Source: Ochrobactrum vermis (GTDB lineage: Bacteria > Pseudomonadota > Alphaproteobacteria > Rhizobiales > Rhizobiaceae). Taken from it: a DNA stretch of 64,000 bases. Made by a program: the position numbers and the translations under genes. Below are positions 1 through 8,861 of this stretch, piece by piece. The notes beneath the pieces were generated by a model. The model saw nothing but the letters and a program-made list of their open reading frames with translations, was not told where the DNA came from and ran no database searches. The DNA lies in assembly GCF_002975205.1 (NCBI RefSeq), contig NZ_PCOC01000002.1, positions 1,069,001 through 1,133,000 on the forward strand, in the 5' to 3' direction. Position 1 is the stretch's first letter, and the number at the start of each line of letters is the position of its first letter.

Positions 1-374
1 GTGAATACTACGCGGGGCTTATAGCCATCGGAAAGGTGCGCAAGCCGGATTGCATCGAACAGATGGCGGGTGCCATCCAGATTGATTCGATATCCCTTAT
101 CGAAATCGAGTTCTGCTTCACCTGATACGATTGCTGCAAGGTGAAAGATCACGTCGGGACGCGCTGACACGATGCTTTGGGCAGTCTCCATTGTGGAGAT
201 ATCTGCTGCCAGAGTATCGACAGATCCGGCAAAGCCGGCAGGAGGTTCTGCAGCAACGATGTCGATAAGTGTCAGCTTTTCAATGGGCTTCCCGCCAAGG
301 TGACCGTCTTTTGAGAGGCGTTGCGTCAGCTTGCATCCGACCATGCCCGCAGCGCCGATGATAGCAATATGCAT
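1..374 (-). CDS. denD: DenD/OtnD-like D-erythronate dehydrogenase (NAD-dependent epimerase family), 3' part cut off by window edge
   Basis: Reading leftward from the ATG at 372-374, the first 124 codons are open and run off the left edge, so only the N-terminal part is seen. It begins MHIAIIGAAGMVG, a Rossmann GxxGxxG loop at residues 7-13. Further on come VIFHLAAIVSGEAE and YRINLDGTRH, which are characteristic of the extended SDR subgroup containing DenD (D-erythronate dehydrogenase, oxidising a four-carbon sugar acid). A GGGAGGAGG ribosome site precedes the ATG. It is divergent from the FAD oxidase/gluconate genes, with a candidate GntR operator between them. Substrate assignment is by family resemblance only, and the missing C-terminal part cannot be judged. 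Confidence 0.7.
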   Translation of the reverse strand, partial: MHIAIIGAAGMVGCKLTQRLSKDGHLGGKPIEKLTLIDIVAAEPPAGFAGSVDTLAADISTMETAQSIVSARPDVIFHLAAIVSGEAELDFDKGYRINLDGTRHLFDAIRLAHLSDGYKPRVVF

Positions 375-475
375 TTGTAAGCCTCCTCCCAATCTTGTAG
401 CCCATTGCAACCCAGAGCGCGGTGTTGGCTACCATAACAACACTTAACCAGTCTCCCACCAGATTTATGTTGTAG

Positions 476-490
476 GGTTGTCTGATAACC
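476..490. promoter_or_regulatory. Candidate GntR-type operator GGTTGTCTGATAACC
   Basis: A 15-bp near-perfect inverted repeat (arms GGTTxTC / GAxAACC) lies in the 253-bp region between the divergent DenD-like gene and the FAD oxidase gene. Its core TTGTCTGATAA resembles the TNGTNNNACNA operators of FCD-domain GntR regulators. Such a regulator is encoded at 2113-2820 in the operon to the right. Assignment is inference from position and symmetry. Confidence 0.4.
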
Positions 491-627
491 TTATATGTAG
501 GCGTTGAAAACAATTTTCTCGATCTTGCCACAGGAATGAAACGGAAAAGCCTGTTGCATTCCTCAAGCTGTCGTACATCTGCGGCAGCCGATTACGCATC
601 AATGACGTCTATGAACAAGAGGATATT

Positions 628-2070
628 ATGTACGGCTCGGGGGACATGACCGGAAGCAAGCAGGCAGAACTTATCGCTTTTTTGGGCGATGATCTGGTTA
701 TGACCGATAGAAGCGATATGCTCCGCTATTGTCGTGACTGGCCTGGTGATGTGGAGAACGTGGCGGTTGCTGTCATCCGTCCGCGTTCGACAGAGGACGT
801 TTCCGCTGCGGTTAAAGCTTGCGGTTCACTGGGATTGTCCATCATTCCGCAGGGCGGAAATACCGGTCTTGTGCAAGGCGGTGTACCGGATGGGCGCGAC
901 GATCTCGTCATTCTAAGCCTTGAGCGGATGAACCGTATTCGAAAGGTCGACCCGGATGATTTTTCAGCGGTTGTTGATGCCGGTTGCATTCTCTCCGAAT
1001 TGAAAGACAAACTGGCGGTTGAAGGAATGTTTTTCCCACTGGCCCTTGGCGCACAGGGAAGCTGCCGTATCGGTGGTAATGTCAGCACCAATGCCGGAGG
1101 CGTCAACGTGCTGCGTTATGGCATGACGCGTGAGTTGGTCCTGGGGGTGGAGGTCGTGTTACCTGACGGTACGATATTCAACGGTCTTTCAACGTTGCGG
1201 AAAGACAATCGCGGCATCGATCTGAAACAGATTTTCATTGGCGCGGAAGGCATTCTGGGCGTTGTGACCGGCGTTGCAATCAAACTGATGCCTTTGCCGG
1301 ATAAGGTGGAAATCGCGCTGTTGGGACTCAAGTCACTCGCTGACGCTATTGCGCTTTATCGGCGTGCGCGGGTGCAGTGCTGTGACCTGATGTCCGCTTT
1401 CGAGTTCATGCCGCCGGTGGCTTTTACCTTGGCGCAAGAGGCGATGCCGGATCTTGCCATGCCGCTTGGACAATATCCTGCCTATGTCTTGATGGAGATT
1501 TCGGGCTCCGGGCTGGTCGATATAGCGTCCTTGATGGAACAGTTTCTTGCAGGCGCAATGGAAGATGGTCTTGTTCTGGACGGAACCATCGCGTCATCTC
1601 GTACGCAAGGTCAAAATCTCTGGATGTTCCGCGAGGCGATGAACGAAGGGCAGGCGCTGCGTGGCAAACATCTACGCACCGACATATCGGTCCCGCTGTC
1701 AAAACTGGCGTCGTTCGTCACGGAAGCTGAAACCGAACTGGCTGAGGTCCTTCCAGATTGTCTTGCTGTTTCTTATGGACATGTCGGAGATGGTAACGTG
1801 CATCTCAACGTTATCCCTGGAAACGATTTCGATATTGCGGTTAAAGACAAGAAGATCAAGCTTGCCAAGGAAACGATCAATGCCGTTCTGGATCGTTATG
1901 CAGGCAGCATTAGCGCCGAGCATGGCATCGGTCGCCTGAAGCGGGAAGATTTCGAGAAGCGCATTGACCCTGCAAGGCGAAAACTGCTTGAAGGTCTCAA
2001 GCAAGTCATTGATCCAGACAACATCATGAATCCCGGCTGCCAGCTTTCGCTTGACTCTTCAAAATGCTGA
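628..2070 (+). CDS. FAD-linked oxidase (GlcD / D-lactate dehydrogenase / D-2-hydroxyglutarate dehydrogenase family)
   Basis: This 480-aa protein has the two domains of the FAD_binding_4 plus FAD-oxidase_C family. A PP-loop-like PQGGNTGLVQGG (74-85) and GGNVSTNAGG (149-158) mark the FAD domain. GHVGDGNVH (384-392), where the histidines are usually metal ligands, and EHGIG (431-435) mark the C-terminal domain. Members oxidise D-2-hydroxyacids and pass electrons to a quinone or electron-transfer flavoprotein. The start at 628 is favoured by GAGGATATT just upstream; a second in-frame ATG is at 646. It is first in an operon with a GntR regulator, gluconate 5-dehydrogenase and gluconokinase, so a sugar acid of the gluconate/idonate type is a reasonable substrate guess. 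The exact substrate cannot be read from sequence. Confidence 0.85.
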   Translation: MYGSGDMTGSKQAELIAFLGDDLVMTDRSDMLRYCRDWPGDVENVAVAVIRPRSTEDVSAAVKACGSLGLSIIPQGGNTGLVQGGVPDGRDDLVILSLERMNRIRKVDPDDFSAVVDAGCILSELKDKLAVEGMFFPLALGAQGSCRIGGNVSTNAGGVNVLRYGMTRELVLGVEVVLPDGTIFNGLSTLRKDNRGIDLKQIFIGAEGILGVVTGVAIKLMPLPDKVEIALLGLKSLADAIALYRRARVQCCDLMSAFEFMPPVAFTLAQEAMPDLAMPLGQYPAYVLMEISGSGLVDIASLMEQFLAGAMEDGLVLDGTIASSRTQGQNLWMFREAMNEGQALRGKHLRTDISVPLSKLASFVTEAETELAEVLPDCLAVSYGHVGDGNVHLNVIPGNDFDIAVKDKKIKLAKETINAVLDRYAGSISAEHGIGRLKREDFEKRIDPARRKLLEGLKQVIDPDNIMNPGCQLSLDSSKC

Positions 2071-2112
2071 CGACACACAATTTGAACGGATAATCAGGGA
2101 GGCTCTATCATT

Positions 2113-2820
2113 TTGTTTGGCGAAATCAGGCGCAATGAACAACTTCCCGGACGCATCGCTTCCGAAATTACGCGGCAGATCGGTGAAGGTAGTCTTCTGC
2201 CGGGGCAAAAGCTGCCGACGGAACATAATCTCGCACAAAGCTTCGGTGTTAGTCGCTCGGTCGTACGTGAAGCGATCGCCCAGTTGCGTAACGAGGGATT
2301 GGTCGAAACCCGACAGGGTGTCGGTGCTTTCGTAACGGAACCTGATAAGCGCCATGCCATCCGTATAGAACCTGAAACGCTTGCCAACCGCGATAGTTTC
2401 CGAAGTCTGTTCCAATTGCGAATGGCGCTGGAGATTGAAGCGGCGGGGCTTGCCGCAGTACACCATGATGAACACGACATGATGCAACTGAACGAAGCGC
2501 TTGCAGAGATGAGCGGTTCAAAAAAATGGACTGATACTGGTATTGCTGCCGATCTGGCGTTTCACCGTGCGCTCGCTTCCGCAACGCATAACGAATATTT
2601 TCCGTTGGTCCTCGGCTTCATTGCCGAACGCATCAATCAGGCAATCAATGCTGCACGCGCACGCGCAGTGCTTGAGCAGATTGTCGAGATCACCATCAAT
2701 GAGCACACTGCAATCAGAGATGCCATTCATTCACGTGATCCGTTGCAAGCGCGCGAAGTGATGCGCCATCACATTGTGCAGGCAGCAAGCCGCGTTGGCC
2801 TCAAACTGGAAACCTTCTAA
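2113..2820 (+). CDS. GntR family transcriptional regulator, FCD domain (FadR subfamily)
   Basis: The 235-aa protein has an N-terminal winged helix (about 8-76; LPTEHNLAQSFGVSRSVVREAI is the recognition region) and a C-terminal all-helical FCD effector domain. The likely metal ligands of that domain are D147, H151, H198 and H220. The start is a TTG at 2113 preceded by CAGGGAGG at good spacing, and no ATG fits the family start. The stop overlaps the next gene by one base (TAATG), so it is co-translated with the gluconate dehydrogenase. It probably senses a sugar acid and represses this operon and perhaps the divergent DenD-like gene through the 476-490 site (inference). Confidence 0.85.
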   Translation: MFGEIRRNEQLPGRIASEITRQIGEGSLLPGQKLPTEHNLAQSFGVSRSVVREAIAQLRNEGLVETRQGVGAFVTEPDKRHAIRIEPETLANRDSFRSLFQLRMALEIEAAGLAAVHHDEHDMMQLNEALAEMSGSKKWTDTGIAADLAFHRALASATHNEYFPLVLGFIAERINQAINAARARAVLEQIVEITINEHTAIRDAIHSRDPLQAREVMRHHIVQAASRVGLKLETF

Positions 2821-3593
2821 TGGCTTCTTCTTTCGAACTCTTCAGTCTGGACGGGCGCATTGCCTTGGTCACTGGTTCCAGCCAGGGCATTGGTTTTGCA
2901 TTGGCGCGGGGGCTTGCAGAACATGGTGCAACGGTCATCATCAACGGTCGCGACCGGAACAAGGTGGATACTGCCGTTACGCTCTTGGAAGAAGAGGGCC
3001 ATACGGTCTTTGCGTCTGCGTTCGATGTGACGGATGCCGAAGAAGTTCGTGCGGCTATTGATGCTATCGAAGAGGAAATTGGTACGCTCGATATTCTGGT
3101 CAACAATGCCGGAATGCAGTATCGCGCACCGCTCGAAGATTTCCCGATCGAGAAATGGCAGCAGCTTCTGGAAACCAATATTTCCAGCGCTTTTTATGCG
3201 GGGCAGGCGGCTGCGCGCTACATGATTGCACGAGGACGTGGCAAGATAATCAACATTGCGTCGGTTCAAAGCGAACTGGCCCGACCTTCCATCGCGCCCT
3301 ATACGGCGACAAAGGGAGCTATTCGTAATTTGACGCGCGGTATGGCCACCGATTGGGCCAGACATGGTTTGCAGGTCAACGCGATTGCTCCCGGCTATTT
3401 CAAGACGCCGCTGAATCAGGCATTGGTTGATAATCCCGAATTTACGGCGTGGCTGGAAAAAAGAACGCCGGCCGGCCGTTGGGGGGATGTAGAAGAGTTG
3501 GTCGGTGCTGCAGTTTTCCTGAGCAGCGACGCCTCCTCTTTCGTCAATGGACAGGTTTTGCACGTCGATGGCGGCATGACTGCGAGTGTATGA
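2820..3593 (+). CDS. idnO: Gluconate 5-dehydrogenase-like short-chain dehydrogenase
   Basis: The 257-aa protein is a classical SDR. It has the cofactor motif TGSSQGIG at 18-25, NNAG at 95-98, catalytic S148, and Y161-K165 within YTATK. The stretch around SVQSELARPSIAPYTATKGA and the C-terminal KRTPAGRWG are typical of gluconate 5-dehydrogenase (IdnO), which interconverts D-gluconate and 5-keto-D-gluconate with NAD(P)H in the cytoplasm. The ATG overlaps the stop of the GntR gene. Gluconokinase follows, so the pair would turn 5-ketogluconate into 6-phosphogluconate for the Entner-Doudoroff or pentose phosphate pathway. Related SDRs with other sugar-acid substrates cannot be excluded. Confidence 0.8.
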   Translation: MASSFELFSLDGRIALVTGSSQGIGFALARGLAEHGATVIINGRDRNKVDTAVTLLEEEGHTVFASAFDVTDAEEVRAAIDAIEEEIGTLDILVNNAGMQYRAPLEDFPIEKWQQLLETNISSAFYAGQAAARYMIARGRGKIINIASVQSELARPSIAPYTATKGAIRNLTRGMATDWARHGLQVNAIAPGYFKTPLNQALVDNPEFTAWLEKRTPAGRWGDVEELVGAAVFLSSDASSFVNGQVLHVDGGMTASV

Positions 3594-3600
3594 GGAATTG

Positions 3601-4101
3601 ATGCTGCGTATTATCGTTATGGGTGTTTCGGGCTCTGGAAAGTCGACCGTGGGCGAGAAGATTGCTGATGCATTAGCTCTCCCGTTTCTTGAAGGCGACG
3701 CCCTGCACCCGAAATCCAATGTCGACAAGATGTCAGCCGGCATCCCTTTGCAGGATGAGGATCGCTGGCCCTGGCTCGATAGAATCGGTGAACGTCTTGC
3801 CGCCTCGACTGACGGTATTGTTGTTTCCTGTTCAGCGCTGAAGAAGAGCTATCGTGATCGCCTTCGTTCAGCTGCCGGTGCGCCGGTGATGTTTGTTTTT
3901 CTGGACGGTAGTTTTGAAGTCTTGCACGAGCACATGGGGCATCGCACAGGCCATTTCATGCCCGTCACAATGCTGGAAAGCCAGATTGCTACGCTTGAGA
4001 GCCCTGTGGGAGAACCTCTGGTATTCCGCGCAGATATCGCCGAAACCGTGGAAAAGATTGTCTCCGACACGCTCGGTTGGATACGCTCGGTTGAGCTTTA
4101 G
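3601..4101 (+). CDS. gntK: Gluconokinase (GntK/IdnK family)
   Basis: It phosphorylates D-gluconate to 6-phosphogluconate. The protein has a P-loop GVSGSGKST at residues 8-16, the family segment FLEGDALHPKSNVDKMSAGIPL (split over the substrate-binding region), and CSALKKSYRD. This matches shikimate kinase-like gluconokinases of about 165-175 aa; with this start it is 166 aa. A GTG at 3586 inside the upstream gene would add five residues, but GAGGA lies just before the ATG at 3601, so that start is preferred. It is the last gene of the rightward operon and ends 2 bp from the stop of the convergent permease. Confidence 0.9.
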   Translation: MLRIIVMGVSGSGKSTVGEKIADALALPFLEGDALHPKSNVDKMSAGIPLQDEDRWPWLDRIGERLAASTDGIVVSCSALKKSYRDRLRSAAGAPVMFVFLDGSFEVLHEHMGHRTGHFMPVTMLESQIATLESPVGEPLVFRADIAETVEKIVSDTLGWIRSVEL

Positions 4102-4103
4102 CG

Positions 4104-5876
4104 CTATTTCAACGGCCAGAAGAACATCAATGTTGGAACAGTCACAATCGCTATAATGATTGATAGGGGTAATCCCAGGCGCGGATAGTCACTGAATCTG
4201 TAACCTCCTGGTCCCATAACCAGGGTATTGCACTGATGACCAATTGGCGTCAGGAAATCACATCCCGCGCCGATTGCGACCGCCATCAGAAAGGCCTCCG
4301 GCTTGAAACCAAGTCCGGAGGCAAAACTTGTCGCGATGGGAGCCATGACAAGCACTGTCGCAGCATTGTTGAGAAATGGTGTCACCATCATCGCGGCTAC
4401 AAGAATCAGCGCCAGAGCTCCGGCTGGCGGTAATTGGTGGCCGATTGTAGCGAGCCCTTCGGCTATGAGATCGGTACCTCCCGTTGTTCTGAGAGCATCC
4501 GAAACCGGGATGAGTGCAGCTAGCATGACGAGAATAGGGCCATCAATTTCGTCATAGACCTCGTTGAGAGGTATCACTTTGAACAGTAGCATAGCGACTG
4601 CGGCGGCAAAGAAGGCGACCGCAACTGGTACAAGGCTTAAAGCGGTTGCTCCAATGGCTGCAATCAAAATGGCAAGCGGGATCAATCCGCGCCGGACGCT
4701 ACCGAGCATCAGTTTGCGGCGGGCAAGCGGGAGCAACTCGAATTCCGGCAGGAAGGTGGAAAGATTTGCCTGTCTGCCTTGCAGCACTATCACGTCGCCG
4801 AAACGGAGAATGACTTCACTGAGACGTTCGGTAATGCGTTCACCCGGTCGGCTCACCGCCAGCAGGTTCAGGTCATAGCGCGCGAAAAGGGCAAGTCGTT
4901 GGGCGGTTAGCCCAATGAGGCGCGAGTTCTTGCCAATAACAGCCTCGACGGCCTCAATGTCGGTGGAACCGCTGGTCTCAGATGGATTGCGGTTTTCAGA
5001 CAGGGTGAGTTTTCCGGCGCTTATGATCGCATCGAGCGCTTTAGGGTCGCCTTCAAGAAGAACTATATCACCTTCGTTGAGGATCGTATCGGGAAGCGGT
5101 GTCAGTCGCTGTTCGTTGCGTACAATGGAAGTCACCATCGCCTCGCCTTCAGCCGCCTTGATGAGATCGGTCACGCGCTTGCCGGGCATTGTCGAAGATT
5201 TGGTGACACGCGCTTCGGAAGCATAATTCTTGATCTTGATTGCTTCATCCAGCGAAACATTTTCACGGGTGCGTTGCGGAACGAGCCAGTAAAAAAATAC
5301 CAGATAGATGAGCCCTACTGCTGAGAGCACAGCGCCGACCGGTGTGAAGTCAAACATGGTGAAGGGTTCGCCGACCATTTCACCGCGAATGCGAGAAACA
5401 ACAATATTGGGAGAAGTGCCCACCTGGGTCATCAAGCCGCCAAGCAACGCACCGAATGCCATGGGCATGAGGAAAGTTGATGGGGAAACATTGGAACGGC
5501 GAGCGAATTGAAAGGCGACCGGAATCATGATCGCCAGCGCGCCGACATTTTTCACAAAGGCGGAGAGGATAGTGACGACTGTGACAAGAACGGCAAGCTG
5601 GAGCCGCACGCTGTTTATTTCCGGCAGAAAACGCTGAATCGCCGCCTGCATGAGACCAGAGCGCGCGACACCTGCACTGACCACCAACGCGCTGCCCACG
5701 ATAATGACGATGTCGTCACTGAAACCTGAAAATGCCTGATCGAAGGGTACAACGCCGACTGCTATGCCTAGAAGAAGCGCACAGAGTGCGACTACATCAT
5801 AGCGAAACTTGCCCCAGATAAACGCCCCCATCATGAGTATGATCACCGCGAAGGAGAGTATCTGCTGATGCGTCAT
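4104..5876 (-). CDS. SLC13/DASS-type anion permease with two internal RCK_C (TrkA-C) domains
   Basis: The 590-aa integral membrane protein has N- and C-terminal hydrophobic halves typical of the divalent anion:Na+ symporter superfamily (CitMHS/ArsB-like fold). Between them, about residues 215-375, is a soluble cytoplasmic part made of two TrkA-C-like domains (GEAMVTSIVRNEQRLTPLP... and ARYDLNLLAVSRPGERI...). Such domains bind small ligands and gate transport in related proteins. The start is supported by GAGGAAA upstream of 5876. Substrate is not readable: sulfate, dicarboxylates, citrate and other anions are transported by relatives. It converges on gntK and has no obvious partner. Confidence 0.8.
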   Translation of the reverse strand: MTHQQILSFAVIILMMGAFIWGKFRYDVVALCALLLGIAVGVVPFDQAFSGFSDDIVIIVGSALVVSAGVARSGLMQAAIQRFLPEINSVRLQLAVLVTVVTILSAFVKNVGALAIMIPVAFQFARRSNVSPSTFLMPMAFGALLGGLMTQVGTSPNIVVSRIRGEMVGEPFTMFDFTPVGAVLSAVGLIYLVFFYWLVPQRTRENVSLDEAIKIKNYASEARVTKSSTMPGKRVTDLIKAAEGEAMVTSIVRNEQRLTPLPDTILNEGDIVLLEGDPKALDAIISAGKLTLSENRNPSETSGSTDIEAVEAVIGKNSRLIGLTAQRLALFARYDLNLLAVSRPGERITERLSEVILRFGDVIVLQGRQANLSTFLPEFELLPLARRKLMLGSVRRGLIPLAILIAAIGATALSLVPVAVAFFAAAVAMLLFKVIPLNEVYDEIDGPILVMLAALIPVSDALRTTGGTDLIAEGLATIGHQLPPAGALALILVAAMMVTPFLNNAATVLVMAPIATSFASGLGFKPEAFLMAVAIGAGCDFLTPIGHQCNTLVMGPGGYRFSDYPRLGLPLSIIIAIVTVPTLMFFWPLK

Positions 5877-5955
5877 CTATCGGGATTTCCTCACAAGTGG
5901 AAAAATATTCCCCCGGTGTAGCCGATAAACTCTAAAACAGAAATCGAATATTATA

Positions 5956-5988
5956 GCGGGTTGTGCCCTTTTGAAGGGCGCAACCCGC
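5956..5988 (-). terminator. Hairpin terminator of the ugp operon
   Basis: A 15-bp stem with one wobble pair (GCGGGTTGTGCCCTT / AAGGGCGCAACCCGC) and a 3-nt loop lies 8 bp downstream of the ugpC stop. The T-tract on the ugp strand is short (TATAAT follows), so termination may be partial. Confidence 0.65.
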
Positions 5989-5995
5989 TTCCGTG

Positions 5996-7051
5996 TCAAT
6001 CATTTAGACGTTGGCCATCACTGCCGAAAACATGCACATTTCCAGCGAATGCTCCAACTCTGACGGTTTCGTCGACGCTGTGTGTCGAACGTCCGGCAAC
6101 GCGGAAGACGAGCGGCTTGCCGTCCGGTAATGTGCTGTGAATGTAACTTTCCGCGCCGACGAGTTCTATAGCTTCGATACGGACGGCCGCGTTGAAACCA
6201 TCGGCGTCGTGCTCGCCATCTTCCAGGATGCGGATATCTTCGGGGCGAACGCCGATGGTGAAGTTCCCGGCAGGTATTTTGACCGCGCTACCCGCTTTCC
6301 AGGCAGTGTTTTCGGCACCTTGCAGCAGGTTCATCGACGGGGAACCGATAAATGTTGCAACGAATGTAGAGGCTGGTTTTTCATAAAGCTCGATTGGCGT
6401 ACCAACCTGTTCGATATGGCCCGCATTCAGCACAACGAGGCGGTCAGCCATGGTCATGGCTTCCATCTGGTCATGTGTCACGTAAACACTGGTCGTACCG
6501 AGCGAACGTTGCAGGCGCTTGATCTCGACACGCATCTGCACGCGCAGTTTCGCATCCAGATTGGAAAGCGGTTCATCGAAGAGAAACGCTGCCGGTTCGC
6601 GCACGATGGCGCGTCCCATGGCAACGCGCTGGCGCTGGCCACCGGAAAGCTGGCGCGGCTTGCGATCGAGAAACTGCTCAATCTCCAGCGCCTTGGCTGC
6701 TTTGGCGATACGGCGTTCGATCTCGTCTTTCGGTGTTTTGCGGTTCTTCAGGCCATAGGCAAGGTTGTCGCGCACCGACATATGCGGGTAAAGTGCATAG
6801 TTCTGGAACACCATGGCGATATCGCGTTCGGCAGGTTCAACATCGTTGACCACGCGATCGCCAATCGCAATGGTGCCGGACGTAATACCTTCAAGACCGG
6901 CAATCATGCGCAGGAGAGTGGATTTACCGCAGCCCGACGGGCCTACCAACACTACAAATTCGCCGTCGTTAATCCCCAGCGATACACCTTTGATTACTTC
7001 GACATTGCCGCCATAGCTCTTGCGGACGTTATCAAGAACAATTTTGCTCAT
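5996..7051 (-). CDS. ugpC: sn-glycerol-3-phosphate ABC transporter ATPase
   Basis: The 351-aa ABC ATPase belongs to the CUT1/MalK subfamily: Walker [10 protein letters not shown] near residues 38-46, signature [14 protein letters not shown], Walker [16 protein letters not shown], and a C-terminal TOBE-like regulatory domain from about residue 240. It energises uptake of glycerol-3-phosphate and its phosphodiesters at the inner membrane. It is the last gene of ugpBAEC; its ATG shares one base with the ugpE stop. A hairpin terminator follows. MalK-type ATPases of other sugar importers look similar, so the name rests on the operon. Confidence 0.85.
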   Translation of the reverse strand: MSKIVLDNVRKSYGGNVEVIKGVSLGINDGEFVVLVGPSGCGKSTLLRMIAGLEGITSGTIAIGDRVVNDVEPAERDIAMVFQNYALYPHMSVRDNLAYGLKNRKTPKDEIERRIAKAAKALEIEQFLDRKPRQLSGGQRQRVAMGRAIVREPAAFLFDEPLSNLDAKLRVQMRVEIKRLQRSLGTTSVYVTHDQMEAMTMADRLVVLNAGHIEQVGTPIELYEKPASTFVATFIGSPSMNLLQGAENTAWKAGSAVKIPAGNFTIGVRPEDIRILEDGEHDADGFNAAVRIEAIELVGAESYIHSTLPDGKPLVFRVAGRSTHSVDETVRVGAFAGNVHVFGSDGQRLND

Positions 7052-7899
7052 TACTTTTCCGTTTCAACGAGACCTTTGACGAACCAGCGCTGCATCAGCA
7101 CCACCACGAGGATCGGTGGGATGATGGCCAGAATGGCTGTTACCATGACGTAGTTCCAAGGCGTGGACGCATCAGCCCAATCGACCATGCGGCGCAGGCC
7201 AATGATGATTGTGTTCATCTTGGCATCATTGGTAACGAGCAGCGGCCAGAGATACTGGGTCCATCCATAAATGAAGAGAATGACGAAAAGTGCTGCAATG
7301 TTCGTCTTCGAAAGAGGAAGCAGGATATCCCGCATGAAACGGAATGGTCCGGCATTATCGATACGCGCTGCTTCAACCAGTTCGCCAGGAATGGTGAGGA
7401 AGAACTGACGAAACAGAAACGTTGCCGTCGCAGATGCCATCAATGGCAGTGTGAGCCCGGCATAGGTGTCAATCATGCCGAGGTCCACGATCACCTTGTA
7501 GGTCGGCAGGATACGAACCTCTACAGGCAGCATCAAGGTTATGAAGATCATCCAGAAGAAGAACATGCGTAGCGGAAAGCGGAAAAACACAATCGCGAAA
7601 GCCGACATGAACGAGATGATGATCTTGCCGACAGCGATAGCCATGGCGACCACGAACGAGTTCCAAAGAAGTCGCTCCAGACTTACGCCGACAACGCGTT
7701 CCACGCCGCCAAAGATGGCTTCGCCGTAATTCTCAACGAAATGATCGCCGGGCAACAACGAGATGGGCGGGCGAATAATCTGCGTCGACGTCATCGTTGA
7801 AGCGACGAACGTATAGTAGATCGGAAAGGCGACAATTATGATGCCTACGATCAGGATCAGGTGGCCGATCAGGTTTGAGACTGGGCGTTTTTCTATCAT
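7051..7899 (-). CDS. ugpE: sn-glycerol-3-phosphate ABC transporter permease UgpE
   Basis: A MalG-type permease of 282 aa, with six hydrophobic segments and the cytoplasmic EAA loop ([27 protein letters not shown]). I chose the ATG at 7899 because MIEKRP... matches the family N-terminus and GAGG precedes it; a GTG at 7914 is the longer alternative and would overlap ugpA. It forms the transmembrane channel with UgpA and contacts UgpC. Confidence 0.85.
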   Translation of the reverse strand: MIEKRPVSNLIGHLILIVGIIIVAFPIYYTFVASTMTSTQIIRPPISLLPGDHFVENYGEAIFGGVERVVGVSLERLLWNSFVVAMAIAVGKIIISFMSAFAIVFFRFPLRMFFFWMIFITLMLPVEVRILPTYKVIVDLGMIDTYAGLTLPLMASATATFLFRQFFLTIPGELVEAARIDNAGPFRFMRDILLPLSKTNIAALFVILFIYGWTQYLWPLLVTNDAKMNTIIIGLRRMVDWADASTPWNYVMVTAILAIIPPILVVVLMQRWFVKGLVETEK

Positions 7900-7910
7900 T
7901 GTCGCCTCAC

Positions 7911-8792
7911 TCACGAATAATGCACGCGCTTCTCAACGAAGCGGAACTGGAAAGCAGTCAAGGCAATCACGATTGCCATGAGAATAACCGACTGTGCCGA
8001 AGATGAGCCAAGGTTGAGATTAACGAAGCCATCGTTGTAAACTTTGTAGACCAGCGTTTCGGTAGCTCTGGCAGGGCCGCCGCCGGTCACGGCATGGATG
8101 ATACCGAACGTGTCGAAGAAGGCGTAAACCGTGTTCACGACCAGCAGGAAGAACGAAGTCGGTGCAAGAAGTGGAAATATGATCGACCAAAATCTCCGTG
8201 ATCCGCGTGCGCCATCAATGGCCGCTGCTTCGATCAACGACTTAGGAATTGCTTGTAAGCCAGCGACAAAGAACAGGAAATTATAGGAAATCTGTTTCCA
8301 TGCGGCAGCAACGACGACGAGGCCCATAGCCTGATTACCATCAAGCAGCGGATCCCATGCGATGCCATTACGCCGCAGAATATAGGCAAAAGTACCCATT
8401 GCGGGATTGAACATGAAGAGCCATAGCATGCCGGCAACAGCCGGAGCCACGGCATAGGGCCAGATCAGGAGTGTACGATAAAATGTCTTGCCGCGGATAA
8501 CGCGATCAGCCGCCGTAGCCAGCAATAATGCTGCGCCCATTGCAAGCAGCGCGGTCAGGATATTGAAGACAATCGTTACTCTGAATGAATGAAGATAGTT
8601 AGGGTCTGCCAGAACGGTCGTGAAATTCGTCAGTCCAACGAAGGTGGACTTTAGTCCGAATGCGTCTTCACGCATGAAGGATTGATAAATTGCCTGACTG
8701 GCTGGCCAGAAGAAAAACACCGCAGTCAGAACGATCTGTGGGGCCAACAGAAAATAAGGCAAAACTTTATTCGGAAAGATAACTTTCTGCAC
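7911..8792 (-). CDS. ugpA: sn-glycerol-3-phosphate ABC transporter permease UgpA
   Basis: A MalF-type permease of 293 aa starting [21 protein letters not shown] after a GTG at 8792. GAGGAAG lies upstream of that GTG, and the length matches UgpA (about 295 aa); a start at 8852 would add 20 residues lacking family resemblance. The EAA loop [25 protein letters not shown] is clear. UgpA pairs with UgpE in the membrane. The 66-bp gap to ugpB holds a hairpin. Confidence 0.85.
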   Translation of the reverse strand: MQKVIFPNKVLPYFLLAPQIVLTAVFFFWPASQAIYQSFMREDAFGLKSTFVGLTNFTTVLADPNYLHSFRVTIVFNILTALLAMGAALLLATAADRVIRGKTFYRTLLIWPYAVAPAVAGMLWLFMFNPAMGTFAYILRRNGIAWDPLLDGNQAMGLVVVAAAWKQISYNFLFFVAGLQAIPKSLIEAAAIDGARGSRRFWSIIFPLLAPTSFFLLVVNTVYAFFDTFGIIHAVTGGGPARATETLVYKVYNDGFVNLNLGSSSAQSVILMAIVIALTAFQFRFVEKRVHYS

Positions 8793-8817
8793 GGGGAGCT
8801 TCCTCGTGGGTGACAAG

Positions 8818-8842
8818 GCCGCCTGCCGAAGAGACAGGCGGC
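8818..8842 (-). terminator. Intercistronic hairpin between ugpB and ugpA
   Basis: A perfect 8-bp GC-rich stem GCCGCCTG / CAGGCGGC with a 9-nt loop lies in the short ugpB-ugpA gap, with no T-tract after it. Such hairpins typically stabilise the upstream message or reduce downstream expression, which would give more binding protein than permease (inference). Confidence 0.5.
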
Positions 8843-8861
8843 GTTGTATCAATGTGAACGA

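Noticed and set aside
6137..7153. 338-codon opening on the plus strand opposite ugpC/ugpE
   Set aside because: Antisense to clear ABC genes; composition and lack of motifs mark it as a shadow.
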